Counted from the stretch's first letter, positions 55,240 to 64,000 are shown. The stretch is DNA of 64,000 nucleotides from Beijerinckiaceae bacterium (GCA_009773635.1 WSYC01000017.1:1-64000), one strand, 5' to 3'. The notes: generated from the sequence alone by a model not told the origin. Made by a program: numbers and translations.

Positions 55240-56022
55240 TCAGGCCCAGGTTTTCCAGGGTGCCTTGCCGGTCTCCCAGAGCGATTCGAGGTGCTGCTTG
55301 TCCCGCAGCGTATCCATGGGTTGCCAGAACCCTGAATGCTGAAACGCCATCAGCTGGTTGCTCGACGCCAGAGCCTCCATCGGCTCGCGCTCCCAGGTGG
55401 TTGCATCCCCCTGGATGAGATCAAAGACGCGCGGCGAGAGCACAAAAAATCCGGCATTGATCCAGCCTGCTTCACCGTCGGGCTTTTCCTGGAAGCTTTT
55501 CACAAACCCGTCTTCGATCCTGGCGGCACCAAAGCGGCCGGCCGGGCGAACCACGGCCACTGTCGCATCGCAGCCATGCTGCCTGTGGAACTTGATTTCA
55601 GACGCAATATCGATGTCGCTCACGCCGTCGCCATAGGTCAGGCAGAACGATTCATCGCCGACAAAAGGCTGAATTCGCTTGATGCGGCCGCCAGTCATCG
55701 ACGAATCGCCCGTATCAACCAAGGTTATCTTCCATGGCTCTGTGCGACGGCGGTGAACAATTGTTTCGTTTTTTTCGAGATCAATCGTAACGTCGGATGT
55801 ATGCAATAAATAATTCTGAAAGTATTCTTTAATCATGTACCCTTTGTAGCCAAGGCAAACGATGAATTCGTTGATTCCATGGTTGGAATACATTTTCATG
55901 ATGTGCCAAAGGATCGGATGTCCGCCAATTTCGACCATTGGTTTCGGGCGAAGGCTGGTTTCTTCCGACAATCTGGTTCCAAGTCCGCCTGCGAGCAAAA
56001 CCGCTTTTGAAATAGGTTTCAA
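55240..56022 (-). CDS. rfbF: Glucose-1-phosphate cytidylyltransferase
   Basis: A 260-residue nucleotidyltransferase. AVLLAGGLGTRLSEETSLRP with KPMVEIGG is the RfbF CTP-binding motif; ILWHIMKMYSNHGINEF, YGDGVSDID and WINAGFFVL are equally typical. It makes CDP-glucose for CDP-linked 3,6-dideoxy or branched sugars. The CDP-glucose 4,6-dehydratase gene (rfbG) that normally follows is missing; a C-methyltransferase gene takes its place. The start is probably TTG 56020-56022, with GGGAG about seven bases upstream, because the conserved strand begins six residues later. Confidence 0.9.
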   Translation of the reverse strand: MKPISKAVLLAGGLGTRLSEETSLRPKPMVEIGGHPILWHIMKMYSNHGINEFIVCLGYKGYMIKEYFQNYLLHTSDVTIDLEKNETIVHRRRTEPWKITLVDTGDSSMTGGRIKRIQPFVGDESFCLTYGDGVSDIDIASEIKFHRQHGCDATVAVVRPAGRFGAARIEDGFVKSFQEKPDGEAGWINAGFFVLSPRVFDLIQGDATTWEREPMEALASSNQLMAFQHSGFWQPMDTLRDKQHLESLWETGKAPWKTWA

Positions 56023-56453
56023 TCTTCAGCTCCCTGCATCATCCGTCTCCTGATCTCACCCGTTTCCTGTGTCGATATTTCCGAAACAGGAAAGCATGGA
56101 GAATTCATCAGGTGGGCCCGCGGTTATCTTGGTTTGGCGACAGTCTGGCACCGATTCGGGCAAGCTAATCCCTTCTTCACGTCGAACTCAACCTGCCTCG
56201 GCATTGCTTGCGCCGATTTTCGTGCCGGGGACGGGCGTAATCGCTTCCCGCGCGGCTTTTTGCAACGGCATCGGAACAGAGCTCCAATCACGGCATGCGG
56301 TGAGGGTATGGTTCGGGCGAGAGTTTGACCGGCATTCGCAAGCAATTGGTGACGCACCGCACGATCAATCGTCGGGGTGGATATCGAGACGGTTTCTTTT
56401 TGGCCGAAAGTCTGGAAGAAACAGGCCATTGCCTGACTAGATGGATATTCTGA
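56023..56453. other. Intergenic region between divergent rfbF and type I secretion genes
   Basis: About 430 bases with no supportable gene. It must hold promoters for both directions. TTTCCTGT (56063-56070) and ACAGGAAA (56086-56093) form an 8-bp inverted repeat with a 15-base loop, 40 bases upstream of rfbF, a possible operator or leader hairpin. Short frames across the rest show no family features. Confidence 0.5.
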
Positions 56454-58379
56454 ATGATTCGGCGAAGAACCTCGAAAAGCCCGATTGCCGAGGCGACGGC
56501 CCGATCGCGCGGGCCGCTTTTTGCCGTTGGCCTGTTTTCCGGCGTGGTGAACATTCTTGGCCTGACGGGCTCTTTCTATATGCTTCAGGTCTACGACCGT
56601 GTTCTGGCGAGCCGGAGCGTCGCGACGCTTGTGGCGCTCTCGGTGCTGGCGCTGGCGCTGTTCGCGTTGCAGGGCGTGCTGGAAATCATCCGCAGTCAGG
56701 TTCTCTCGCGCGTCGGGGCCCGGATCGAGCGGGACCTGCTCAAGCCGGTGCATGATCTCCTGATGCGGTTGCCGATGGCGGGGCGCAGTCCGGTCGAAGC
56801 CACACAGCCCGTGCGGGATATGGAGGCGGTGCGGAATTTCATGTCCGGGCAGGCCCCGATCGCCTTCATGGATCTGCCGTGGATGCCGGTCTATCTCGGG
56901 TGCATTTTCCTTCTTCATCCCTGGCTTGGGGTGCTTTCCGTTGGTGGTATGGCGGTGCTGATCGGGCTCACACTGCTGAGCGAGGGGCGGCTCAAGGAGC
57001 CGAGCCGGGAAGCGACGCTCGCCAACGCGCGTCGCCAGCAGGCAGCGGATACGACCCGGCGCAACTTCGAAGTCCTGCGCGCGATGGGGTTTGAGGGGCG
57101 GGCCGCGGCGCGTTTTTACAGCGCCTCCGGCGCGTTCTTCACTGCCAACCAGAAGATGTCCGATGTCGTCGCGACGTTGGGCGGCATCTCCCGCATCATC
57201 CGGATGATGCTGCAATCCGCCATTCTCGGCCTTGGAGCCTTTCTGGTGCTCAAAGGCCAGATGAGCGCGGGGGCGATCATCGCCTCGTCGATCCTGTCCG
57301 GGCGCGCGATGGCCCCGGTCGAGATGGCCATCGGCAACTGGAAGCAGTTTGTCGCGGCGCGGCAGGCCCGCAGCCGCCTGCAGGAGATGATCGCGCTGCT
57401 CGGCGAGGAACCGGAGCTGGTCGATCTGCCGCCGGCTTCGCAGATGGTGCAGGTCGAATCGGTGGCAATCGGCCCACCGGGATCGCGCATGCCGATCTTG
57501 CGCAACGTCAGTTTCACGCTGAAGGCCGGTGACGGGCTCGCGGTTCTCGGCCCGAGCGGAGCCGGAAAATCGACGCTCGCCCGGGCCCTCGTCGGGGCCT
57601 GGCCGACGCTCTCCGGTTCGGTCCGGCTTGATGGTGCACCGCTTGAACAATGGCCGCCGGCACGCATCGGCAAGCTGATCGGCTATCTGCCGCAGGACGT
57701 GGAACTCTTTGATGGCACCATCGCCGAAAACATCGCACGGCTCGATCCGGATGCGGATGACGCGATGATCGTGGCGGCGGCGCAAGCCGCCAATGTCCAC
57801 GATATGATCCTCCGGCTGCCGCACGGCTATTCGACGATGCTGGGCGAGGGCGGGCAGAACCTTTCCATTGGCCAGCGCCAGCGGATCGGTCTGGCGCGGG
57901 CGCTGTATGGCGATCCGTTCCTGGTCGTGCTCGATGAACCCAACGCTCACCTTGATCAGGAGGGCGAGGTCGCGCTCTCGCGCGCGATTGCCCATATCCG
58001 CGCCCGCAAGGGCATCATCATCGCGGTGTCGCATCGTCGCGGCATCCTTGAAAGCGTGAATATGGTGGCGGTCGTGGCTGACGGCGAGCTCAAGGCCATC
58101 GGCCCGCGCAACGAGGTGCTCAAGAAGCTTGCCGAAGGCGCTGCCCCGGCCAAAGGCGCCGGAGCACCTGCCCCCGCCCCGGTGCCACCCAGGCCGCAGC
58201 CTGCCATGCACCCTGGAAACACCCCGGGACCGATGCAGACCGGGGCCATCCTGTCCGGCAGGTTGGGCGCGCAAGGGGGAGCGACAAGATCCGCCGCACC
58301 ACCTCCGCGCCCCGCGACGGCCCCCACCCCGGAGCCTGATCTCCTCACCGAGGAAACCCCGGGGAGGCAGGCATCATGA
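56454..58379 (+). CDS. Type I secretion system permease/ATPase (PrtD/HlyB-like)
   Basis: A 641-residue ABC exporter. The membrane domain spans about 20-300 with six hydrophobic segments; the ATPase has Walker A GPSGAGKST (366-374), signature LSIGQ (470-474) and Walker B LVVLDEPNAHLD (490-501). PrtD-type proteins lack the peptidase domain of HlyB, as here. A proline/alanine-rich tail of about 80 residues after 560 is unusual. Its stop overlaps the HlyD-family gene. The RTX protease at 39-41 kb, 15 kb away, is the only RTX protein in the window and the best candidate substrate. Confidence 0.92.
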   Translation: MIRRRTSKSPIAEATARSRGPLFAVGLFSGVVNILGLTGSFYMLQVYDRVLASRSVATLVALSVLALALFALQGVLEIIRSQVLSRVGARIERDLLKPVHDLLMRLPMAGRSPVEATQPVRDMEAVRNFMSGQAPIAFMDLPWMPVYLGCIFLLHPWLGVLSVGGMAVLIGLTLLSEGRLKEPSREATLANARRQQAADTTRRNFEVLRAMGFEGRAAARFYSASGAFFTANQKMSDVVATLGGISRIIRMMLQSAILGLGAFLVLKGQMSAGAIIASSILSGRAMAPVEMAIGNWKQFVAARQARSRLQEMIALLGEEPELVDLPPASQMVQVESVAIGPPGSRMPILRNVSFTLKAGDGLAVLGPSGAGKSTLARALVGAWPTLSGSVRLDGAPLEQWPPARIGKLIGYLPQDVELFDGTIAENIARLDPDADDAMIVAAAQAANVHDMILRLPHGYSTMLGEGGQNLSIGQRQRIGLARALYGDPFLVVLDEPNAHLDQEGEVALSRAIAHIRARKGIIIAVSHRRGILESVNMVAVVADGELKAIGPRNEVLKKLAEGAAPAKGAGAPAPAPVPPRPQPAMHPGNTPGPMQTGAILSGRLGAQGGATRSAAPPPRPATAPTPEPDLLTEETPGRQAS

Positions 58380-59695
58380 GCAAGTCCCCGATGACGGTGT
58401 CACCGGATTTTCCAACTGAACCACCGCTGCGCGGCAGGGTGATCCTTGGTGCTTTCGCGGTTGTTTTCGGCTTCTTCGGGTTCATCGCCTGGCTGGTCAT
58501 GGCGGATCTGTCCGGGGCAGTCGTTGCTGGCGGGCAGGTCGTGGTCGAGAGCGACGTCAAGAAAATCCAGCATCAGGCCGGCGGAATTGTCGGCGAAATC
58601 CGGGTGCGGAACGGCCAGCGCGTGCTGGCGGGAGACGTTCTTGCGCGGCTCGATGAAACCATTCCGCGCACGAATCTTGCGCAGGTCACCTCGCAGCTGA
58701 CACAACTGGCCGGCCGGCGTGCCCGGCTTGAGGCCGAACGGGATGATCGCGATACCCTGCGGTTGCCGCCGGATTTCGCAGCGCTGAGCGCGGAGGCGCT
58801 TGAGGTCGCAACCGGCGAGCAGCGGCTGTTGAAGGAAACGCGAACCGTTCGCGCCCAGCAGGTCGAGCAGCTGCGCGAGCGCATCGGGCAGTTCGAGCGT
58901 GAAATCGAAGGGCTGACAGCCCAGGTCGATGCCAAGAAGCGCGAGGCGATCCTGATCAAGAGCGAGCTGCGCGGCGTGCAGGAACTCTATGAAAAGCAGC
59001 TGGTGCCGATCCAGCGTCTCTCGGCGCTCCAGCGCGAGGCGGCGCGGCTCGATGGCGAAAGCGGGGCGCTGGTTGCCAATATCGCGAAGGCGCGCGGCCA
59101 GATTTCGGAAATCTCGCTGCAACTGCTCTCGATCGACCAGAAGGTGAAGGCTGAATCGATCAAGGAGCTGCGCGAGGTCGAGGCGCTGATGTCGCAGCTG
59201 ACGGAAAAGCGTATCGCCGCGCTCGATGTCCTGCAGCGGATCGATATCCGGGCGCCGCAATCAGGGTATGTGCACGAGATGTCGATCCACACCGTCGGCG
59301 GTGTGATCGCGCCCGGTGAAGCCATCATGCAGATCGTGCCGGACAGCGAGAAGCTCGCGGTCGAGATCCGCGTCAGCCCGACCGATATCGACCAGATCCG
59401 CATCGGACAGAAGACGATCCTGAGGCTCTCAGCCTTCAACCAGCGTACAACGCCCGAGCTGATCGCCAATGTGACGCGGGTGGCTGCCGATGCCACGCGC
59501 GAACCGCAAACCGGCGCGACCTATTTCGTCGCTCGCGCCGGGGTCGAGGAGAGCGAATTGAAGAAGCTCAAGGGGCTCACGCTCTCGCCCGGCATGCCGG
59601 TAGAGGCCTTTGTCGAGACCGGATACCGCACCGCGCTCAGCTACTTCTCCAAGCCGTTGACAGATGCCTTCCAGCGCTCGTTCAAGGAAGACTAG
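58376..59695 (+). CDS. Type I secretion membrane fusion protein, HlyD family
   Basis: A 439-residue adaptor. One membrane segment at about 22-45 (ILGAFAVVFGFFGFIAWLVM), then a lipoyl-like half-motif (VVVESDVKKIQHQAGGIVG), a long coiled-coil hairpin at about 95-275, the second lipoyl half (IDIRAPQSGYVHEMSIHTVG) and a beta-barrel end with a C-terminal SYFSKPLTDAF. It links the ABC exporter to an outer-membrane TolC-type channel; no TolC gene is in the window. ATGA overlap with the ABC gene shows an operon. Confidence 0.93.
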   Translation: MSKSPMTVSPDFPTEPPLRGRVILGAFAVVFGFFGFIAWLVMADLSGAVVAGGQVVVESDVKKIQHQAGGIVGEIRVRNGQRVLAGDVLARLDETIPRTNLAQVTSQLTQLAGRRARLEAERDDRDTLRLPPDFAALSAEALEVATGEQRLLKETRTVRAQQVEQLRERIGQFEREIEGLTAQVDAKKREAILIKSELRGVQELYEKQLVPIQRLSALQREAARLDGESGALVANIAKARGQISEISLQLLSIDQKVKAESIKELREVEALMSQLTEKRIAALDVLQRIDIRAPQSGYVHEMSIHTVGGVIAPGEAIMQIVPDSEKLAVEIRVSPTDIDQIRIGQKTILRLSAFNQRTTPELIANVTRVAADATREPQTGATYFVARAGVEESELKKLKGLTLSPGMPVEAFVETGYRTALSYFSKPLTDAFQRSFKED

Positions 59696-59739
59696 GGCCC
59701 CGCAAGGAAGACTGGACTCTGCAAGCAAGCGCCGCGCGT

Positions 59740-60765
59740 TCAGCCTGCGTAATCGTGCCAATGGCCGGATGGATCCATGATCCGTCCGCCATCGGCATCG
59801 AGATAGCTCGACCCGATCGGCACCTTGCCATGCCCACCCGGCAGATCGAGCACGTAGGCGGGAATGGCGTGGCCCGAAAGCCGCCCGCGCAAGGCGGCGT
59901 AGAGCGCCTGCCCCTCGGCGATCGACAGGCGGAAGTGCCCGGTGCCCGGCGCCAAATCTGGGTGGTGCAGGTAGAGTGGCGTGATGCGGTGCGCCGCCAT
60001 CTCGCGGAAGAGATCGGCCAGCGCCTCCGGGCTGTCGTTGACACCCCTGAGCAGCACGGTCTGGCCGAGCAGCGCGACGCCATGATCCGCCAGCCGCGTG
60101 AGCGCCGTGATGGCCTCGGACGAGAATTCGCGGGTGTGATTGGCGTGGATCGCGACGTAATTCGCCTTGCCGGGGAAACGCAGTGCCCGCACGAGATCGG
60201 GCGTGATCCGCTCCGGCGCAACCACCGGAACACGGGAATGCCAGCGCACCGCGCGCACATGAGGGATATCAGCCAGCCGTCTGCCGAGCGCGGTGATACG
60301 CCTGACGGAGAGCATCAGCGGGTCGCCGCCGGTGAAGATGACCTCGAAAATTCCGGGGTGCGCGGCGATATAGGCGAAGGCGGCATCAAGCTCGGCGTCG
60401 GTGAGGTTGCCATCGCCCGCCGGGCCGACCATCTCGCGCCGGAAGCAGAAGCGGCAATAGACCGGGCAGGTATGTGTGAGTTTGACCAGCACGCGGTCCG
60501 GGTAGCGGTGCACGAGCCCCTTCACCGGTGAATGGGCGTGATCGCCGATCGGGTCTGCCCGTTCCTCGGGGCGGGTTTTGAGTTCCGCCGCCGAAGGGAT
60601 GAACTGCCGCGCGATGGGGTCATCCGGCGCCTCGATCCGCGCGGCCATCGTGGGCGTGATCGCCACCGCATAGCGCGCGGCGACCGGAGCGAGCGCAGGC
60701 AGGGCTTCCGGGGAGATCAGGCCGGCGCTTGCCAGTTCATCAAGACGGGTGAGGGGGCGCTTCAT
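59740..60765 (-). CDS. epmB: EF-P lysine 2,3-aminomutase (radical SAM)
   Basis: A 341-residue radical SAM enzyme. C100-x3-C104-x2-C107 (CPVYCRFC) binds the iron-sulfur cluster, and FTGGDPLML and PHVRAVRWHSRVPVV are lysine-2,3-aminomutase family blocks; GKVPIGSSY near the C-terminus carries the PLP lysine. EpmB converts alpha-lysine to beta-lysine, which EpmA attaches to EF-P. Its ATG overlaps the epmA stop in ATGA. It lacks the C-terminal extension of catabolic lysine aminomutases, as EpmB does. Confidence 0.92.
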   Translation of the reverse strand: MKRPLTRLDELASAGLISPEALPALAPVAARYAVAITPTMAARIEAPDDPIARQFIPSAAELKTRPEERADPIGDHAHSPVKGLVHRYPDRVLVKLTHTCPVYCRFCFRREMVGPAGDGNLTDAELDAAFAYIAAHPGIFEVIFTGGDPLMLSVRRITALGRRLADIPHVRAVRWHSRVPVVAPERITPDLVRALRFPGKANYVAIHANHTREFSSEAITALTRLADHGVALLGQTVLLRGVNDSPEALADLFREMAAHRITPLYLHHPDLAPGTGHFRLSIAEGQALYAALRGRLSGHAIPAYVLDLPGGHGKVPIGSSYLDADGGRIMDPSGHWHDYAG

Positions 60766-61862
60766 TCGGCGTCTTTGAACGGAAACGGCGTGAAGATCAC
60801 GTCCTCCACGGCTTCCGCGCCGGCGGCCAGCATCGCCAGCCGGTCGAAGCCCAGCGCGATGCCGGATGCCGGCGGCATATAGGTAAGCGCTTCGAGAAAA
60901 TCGTCGTCGAGCGGGTAGCGCTCGCCATAGATGCGCTCCTTCTCGGCCATATCGGCCTCGAAGCGGCGGCGCTGCTCCGTGGCATCGGTGAGTTCGCCGA
61001 AGGCATTGGCGAGTTCCACACTGCAGACGTAAAGCTCGAAGCGTTCCGCGAAACGCCTGTTGTCGGGGCAGGGGCGGGCGAGCGCCGCCTCGGATACGGG
61101 GTAGCGATCAAGGATCGTCGGGCGGCCGATTCCGAGATGCGGCTCGATTTTCTCGGAGAGGATGCGGGAGAAGATGTCCGTCCACCCGTCATCCGGCGCC
61201 ACGCGGATGCCAATGCGCCGGGCTTCTGTCGCCATGGAAAAAGCATTGTCCAGATAGCGCCCTTGACCATTGTGCTCGTGGTATTCGCCGATCATGCGCT
61301 CGGTGATCTCTTGCTCAAGATCAATACCGGCATACCGATGAAAAGCCTCGACCAGCGAAAGCCGCTCCGGCTCGGCGGTGGCGTCGCATTGCCGACCGCG
61401 GAACGAAAACATGTGCCAGCCCGCAGCATCCGCCGCGAGCTTCAGGAGATCGGCGCAATCCTGCATGAGAACAGTGTAATCCTCGCCGCTGCGATACCAT
61501 TCGAGCATGGTGAACTCGGGCGAATGCAGGCGCGAAGCCTCCCTTGCTCGGAACACCGGCGCGAACTGGTAGATACGCTTTTCGCCCGCCGCGAGCAGCT
61601 TTTTCATGGCAAATTCCGGCGAGGTGTGGAGGTAGCCACGTTGCACGCTTGCGGAGGCATCGACCCACTCCGCGCCAAACGCGTGCAGATGCGTCTCGTT
61701 GCCGGGCGAGACCTGCACGATGCCGGTCTCGACCTCCAGAAAATCCTGCGCCTCAAGGTGCGCTCTGATCGCCGATTTCAGCCGCGCCCGCACAAGGAGC
61801 CCCGGCCTGCGCGCGCGGTGGCGCTCGGTGGTCCAGAACGGGATGGAGCGGTTGGCTGGCAA
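60762..61862 (-). CDS. epmA: EF-P beta-lysylation protein EpmA (lysyl-tRNA-synthetase-like)
   Basis: A 366-residue class II synthetase core without an anticodon-binding domain, as in EpmA/GenX. VETGIVQVSPGNETHLHAF, LHTSPEFAMKKLLAAGEKRIYQFAPVFR (motif 2, FR-x-E region), and GIALGFDRLAMLAAG (motif 3) are visible. It transfers (R)-beta-lysine to a lysine of EF-P, helping ribosomes pass polyproline stretches. The divergent efp gene starts 168 bases away, so module and target are together. Confidence 0.93.
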   Translation of the reverse strand: MPANRSIPFWTTERHRARRPGLLVRARLKSAIRAHLEAQDFLEVETGIVQVSPGNETHLHAFGAEWVDASASVQRGYLHTSPEFAMKKLLAAGEKRIYQFAPVFRAREASRLHSPEFTMLEWYRSGEDYTVLMQDCADLLKLAADAAGWHMFSFRGRQCDATAEPERLSLVEAFHRYAGIDLEQEITERMIGEYHEHNGQGRYLDNAFSMATEARRIGIRVAPDDGWTDIFSRILSEKIEPHLGIGRPTILDRYPVSEAALARPCPDNRRFAERFELYVCSVELANAFGELTDATEQRRRFEADMAEKERIYGERYPLDDDFLEALTYMPPASGIALGFDRLAMLAAGAEAVEDVIFTPFPFKDAE

Positions 61863-62030
61863 GGTCTATCCTCGTGTGAGCGGCTTGTTACCGGCCTCAA
61901 CAGGCAAAATCAACGAGAGCGCTTGGCGTTTCGCCAATCTGCGGCTAAGGGAGCGCCTCTGATTTCATTTCCAGCACGCGCGGGCAAACGTCAACCCGAC
62001 CGGGGCGCGTCCAACACCTGAGGAACTATC

Positions 62031-62600
62031 GTGGTCAAGGTCATCGCCTCTTCCATCCGCAAGGGCAACATCATCGAGCTCGAGAACGGGCTTTACAGCG
62101 TGATTTCCGCCGAAAGCTTCTTTCCGGGCAAGGGCACGCCGACGACGCAGATCGACTGTCGCCGCCTCTCGGATGGCGTGAAGACGCAGGTCCGCTACCG
62201 TACGACCGAGCAGGTCGAGAAGGCCTTCGTCGAGGACAAGGATTACACCTACCTCTACGGCGATGACGACGGCTTCACCTTCATGGATCAGGAGAACTTC
62301 GAGCAGGTCATCGTGCCGAAGGACGTGATGGGCGATCAGGCCGCCTATCTCCAGGAGAACATGGTTGTTCGCCTCGGCCTCTACAACGGCGTCGCCGTGA
62401 CTGTGATCCTGCCGCAGCGCGTGACCCTCGAAATCGTCGAGACCGAGCCGGTGACCAAGGGCCAGACGGCCTCTTCCTCCTACAAGCCGGCGATCCTCTC
62501 GAACGGCGTGCGCATCCTCATCCCGCCGCATGTCTCGGCGGGTGTGCGCGTGGTCGTGAACACGGAAGACGGGTCCTACGTCGAGCGCGCGAAGGATTGA
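62031..62600 (+). CDS. efp: Elongation factor P
   Basis: A 189-residue three-domain EF-P. The modification loop is [11 protein letters not shown] with the target lysine K34. This loop matches the EpmA/EpmB route encoded divergently next door. Later blocks ([53 protein letters not shown]) are standard for domains II and III. Start is GTG 62031 after AGGA. Confidence 0.95.
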   Translation: MVKVIASSIRKGNIIELENGLYSVISAESFFPGKGTPTTQIDCRRLSDGVKTQVRYRTTEQVEKAFVEDKDYTYLYGDDDGFTFMDQENFEQVIVPKDVMGDQAAYLQENMVVRLGLYNGVAVTVILPQRVTLEIVETEPVTKGQTASSSYKPAILSNGVRILIPPHVSAGVRVVVNTEDGSYVERAKD

Positions 62601-62689
62601 GCTTCGATCAGGCAGCAGGGAGCGGGGGCTGCGCCGTTGCCTCGCGCGCAAACATCCGCCGAACATATTACCATAGTTGACTCTCCCAA

Positions 62690-63211
62690 TCAGGAGAAAA
62701 GCGTCTCTATCAGGCCGATCGCTTTCGGCACGGCGTTGTTGACGGCATGGATGATCACCGTGACCCAGAACGCTGGATGCCCTCTTCCGGCGTTATAATT
62801 TTTTGCGAAAATGCGTGCCATCAGATAGAATAAGAAAAAACAGTATATTCCATTGATTATATTGTTATAATAATGCAATATACCGGCGATAATTGCAGTA
62901 TTAAAAACCCCATCCATAGCATTTGTTTCGATATTTTTTGATTTATCTATATTGATAGACTTAATTTTTGAAAAAAATAAAACTATTATTGTCATAATAG
63001 TATTTTCAAATATCGGCGCAGTGACAATTAATCTCAGGTTTGAATAATTTCCTAATCTCGGAGGTCCGATAATGGATCGGATATCAAGTAGATCGAAGCT
63101 TACCGTAACCGTTATGAATGCCGCAGTTGCGAACAAGCATCCTATCCAGATTAAGATTTCGGTTCGGCTGTTGCGGACAACATGACCGAAGTCCTCAATA
63201 AACACTCGCAT
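62690..63211 (-). CDS. Small membrane protein distantly resembling CPBP-family proteases, AT-rich
   Basis: A 173-residue protein with about four membrane segments. APIFENTIMTIIVLFF, then HYYNNIINGIYCFFLFYLMAR and VTVIIHAVNNAVP recall CPBP (Rce1-like) intramembrane proteases, in which Glu, His and H-x3-N form the active site; the EExxxR motif is reduced to a single Glu. Codons at 62810-63120 are strongly AT-rich in an otherwise GC-rich area, hinting at recent arrival. The ATG at 63209-63211 lies five bases after the sugar kinase stop, so it is probably co-transcribed with it. Upstream reading would overlap the kinase gene. Confidence 0.6.
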   Translation of the reverse strand: MRVFIEDFGHVVRNSRTEILIWIGCLFATAAFITVTVSFDLLDIRSIIGPPRLGNYSNLRLIVTAPIFENTIMTIIVLFFSKIKSINIDKSKNIETNAMDGVFNTAIIAGILHYYNNIINGIYCFFLFYLMARIFAKNYNAGRGHPAFWVTVIIHAVNNAVPKAIGLIETLFS

Positions 63212-63216
63212 CCGGC

Positions 63217-64000
63217 TCAACCCATCGCCCGCCGCACCACTTCCGCACTCGGAATCGGGGCGACCGCGCCATAGCCCTCGGTGGAAAGCGCCGCGGCAAC
63301 GCCGGCATAGCGCCCGGCAGCCTCTATGCCATCCCCCGCGACAATCCGCGCGATGAAGGCACCGCCGAAGCAATCGCCGGCGCCGGTCGCATCAACCGGC
63401 TTGCACGGATGCGGCGGAATGCGGAAGCGCCGCTTGGCATCCGCCACCAGCGCGCCTTCGGCCCCGAGTTTCAGCGCCACGATCTTGGCGCCTCTGGCGA
63501 GGCACCAATCGACAAGTGCATCCGGTTCGGTGATGCCGGTGATCGCGGTGACATCGTCGAGGCTCGGCAGGATGATGTCGGAGAGGCCGATCACGTCACT
63601 GATCACCGCGCGGGCGCGATCCTTCGTCCAGAGCTTGAGGCGAAGGTTGGTATCGAATGACACCAGCGTCTTGCCCGTGCGCGCGGCATGGATCGCCGCA
63701 TAGCAGGCATCGCAGGCGCTGTTCGAGATCGCCAGCGAAATGCCGGAGAGATGGATCACCTTGGCGGCGGCAATCGCGTCAGCCGGCACATCGGCGGGGC
63801 CGTAAAGGCTGGCGGCGGAGCCGGCGCGGGCGAAGGTGAATTCGTGCCCCTTCGGCCCGTGCGTGACGAAATACATGCCCGTTGGCGCAGACCTGTTCTC
63901 AATGACGAGGCTGTGGTCGACACCCTCGACAGTCCAGAGTGTGCGGAACATCGCGCCATTGGCATCCGCACCGAGTGCGGAGAGATAGCCGGTGCGCGCG
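63217..64000 (-). CDS. PfkB-family sugar kinase, partial (N-terminus beyond window)
   Basis: The visible 260 residues start with TGYLSALGADANGAMFRT, a typical early PfkB block, and extend to PIPSAEVVRRAMG. VDATGAGDCFGGAFIARIVA is the second PfkB signature with the catalytic Asp in GAGD; SFDTNLRLKLW and PSLDDVTAITG fit 2-keto-3-deoxygluconate kinase-like members. It phosphorylates a sugar or sugar acid with ATP. The first signature lies past the edge of the window. Confidence 0.88.
   Translation of the reverse strand, partial: ARTGYLSALGADANGAMFRTLWTVEGVDHSLVIENRSAPTGMYFVTHGPKGHEFTFARAGSAASLYGPADVPADAIAAAKVIHLSGISLAISNSACDACYAAIHAARTGKTLVSFDTNLRLKLWTKDRARAVISDVIGLSDIILPSLDDVTAITGITEPDALVDWCLARGAKIVALKLGAEGALVADAKRRFRIPPHPCKPVDATGAGDCFGGAFIARIVAGDGIEAAGRYAGVAAALSTEGYGAVAPIPSAEVVRRAMG

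Noticed and set aside
56069-56440. Frame of 123 codons between rfbF and the secretion genes
   Set aside because: Composition and start region give no support; the stretch is better read as the divergent promoter region.
56124-58274. Open frame of about 716 codons on the minus strand
   Set aside because: Antisense to the type I secretion ATPase, whose motifs are clear on the plus strand.

Overview
The window looks like a chromosomal segment of a GC-rich alphaproteobacterium, most likely of the order Hyphomicrobiales. The pointers are the overlapping folP-folB-folK set, a transketolase split into two subunits, an EpmA/EpmB/EF-P module, and a palindromic intergenic repeat of a type common in that order. 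The species cannot be named from the sequence. Most genes are GC-rich, but parts of the polysaccharide region (about 20.9-22.7 kb and 29.9-32.4 kb) and a small membrane-protein gene near 63 kb are clearly AT-rich.

Layout. 1-12 kb is mainly housekeeping: folate synthesis (folK, folB, folP), an AGE-family sugar epimerase, tRNA-Pro(CGG) and tRNA-Gln(TTG), a membrane GGDEF-EAL protein with a c-type haem motif, GntR and LysR regulators, a nuclease-like membrane protein, a frameshifted mannose-1-phosphate guanylyltransferase, and the split transketolase. 12-18.8 kb holds an orphan phage-tail-like gene, a frameshifted cytochrome P450 overlapping a lipid acyltransferase, an outer-membrane polysaccharide exporter, a 3-ketodihydrosphingosine-reductase-like SDR and a CDP-alcohol phosphatidyltransferase. 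18.9-38.8 kb is a capsule or exopolysaccharide locus. It has a capsule-synthesis-type transferase coupled to a CMP-sugar synthetase, several glycosyltransferases (two of them large fusions), a methyltransferase, gmd-rmd for GDP-D-rhamnose, and a Kps/Ctr-type ABC exporter with two different KpsE-like proteins. 38.9-41.6 kb encodes a serralysin-type RTX protease.

41.8-50.6 kb is the most striking locus. A single-module highly reducing type I polyketide synthase (KS-AT-DH-remnant-ER-KR-ACP, no thioesterase) overlaps by four bases a PLP enzyme of the serine palmitoyltransferase/AONS family. This is the logic used to release a polyketide chain as an amino ketone, as in fungal fumonisin-type pathways. 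With the KDSR-like reductase, P450, acyltransferase and CDP-alcohol transferase at 13.5-18.8 kb, it suggests a route to a sphingoid-like lipid or amino polyketide. That link is inference.

50.8-56 kb carries more sugar-nucleotide genes: a UDP-glucuronate-epimerase-like gene lacking its N-terminal Rossmann motif, gmd-fcl for GDP-L-fucose, a C-methyltransferase-like gene and rfbF. 56.4-59.7 kb is a type I secretion ABC/HlyD pair that probably exports the RTX protease. 59.7-62.6 kb is the complete EF-P beta-lysylation module. The window ends with a CPBP-like membrane protein and a partial PfkB sugar kinase.

Three genes (manC, the P450 and a tandem glycosyltransferase) each read through cleanly if one or two bases are restored, and a fourth (the epimerase) has a degraded 5' end. 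Either the assembly has small indel errors or several surface-polysaccharide and lipid genes are decaying.
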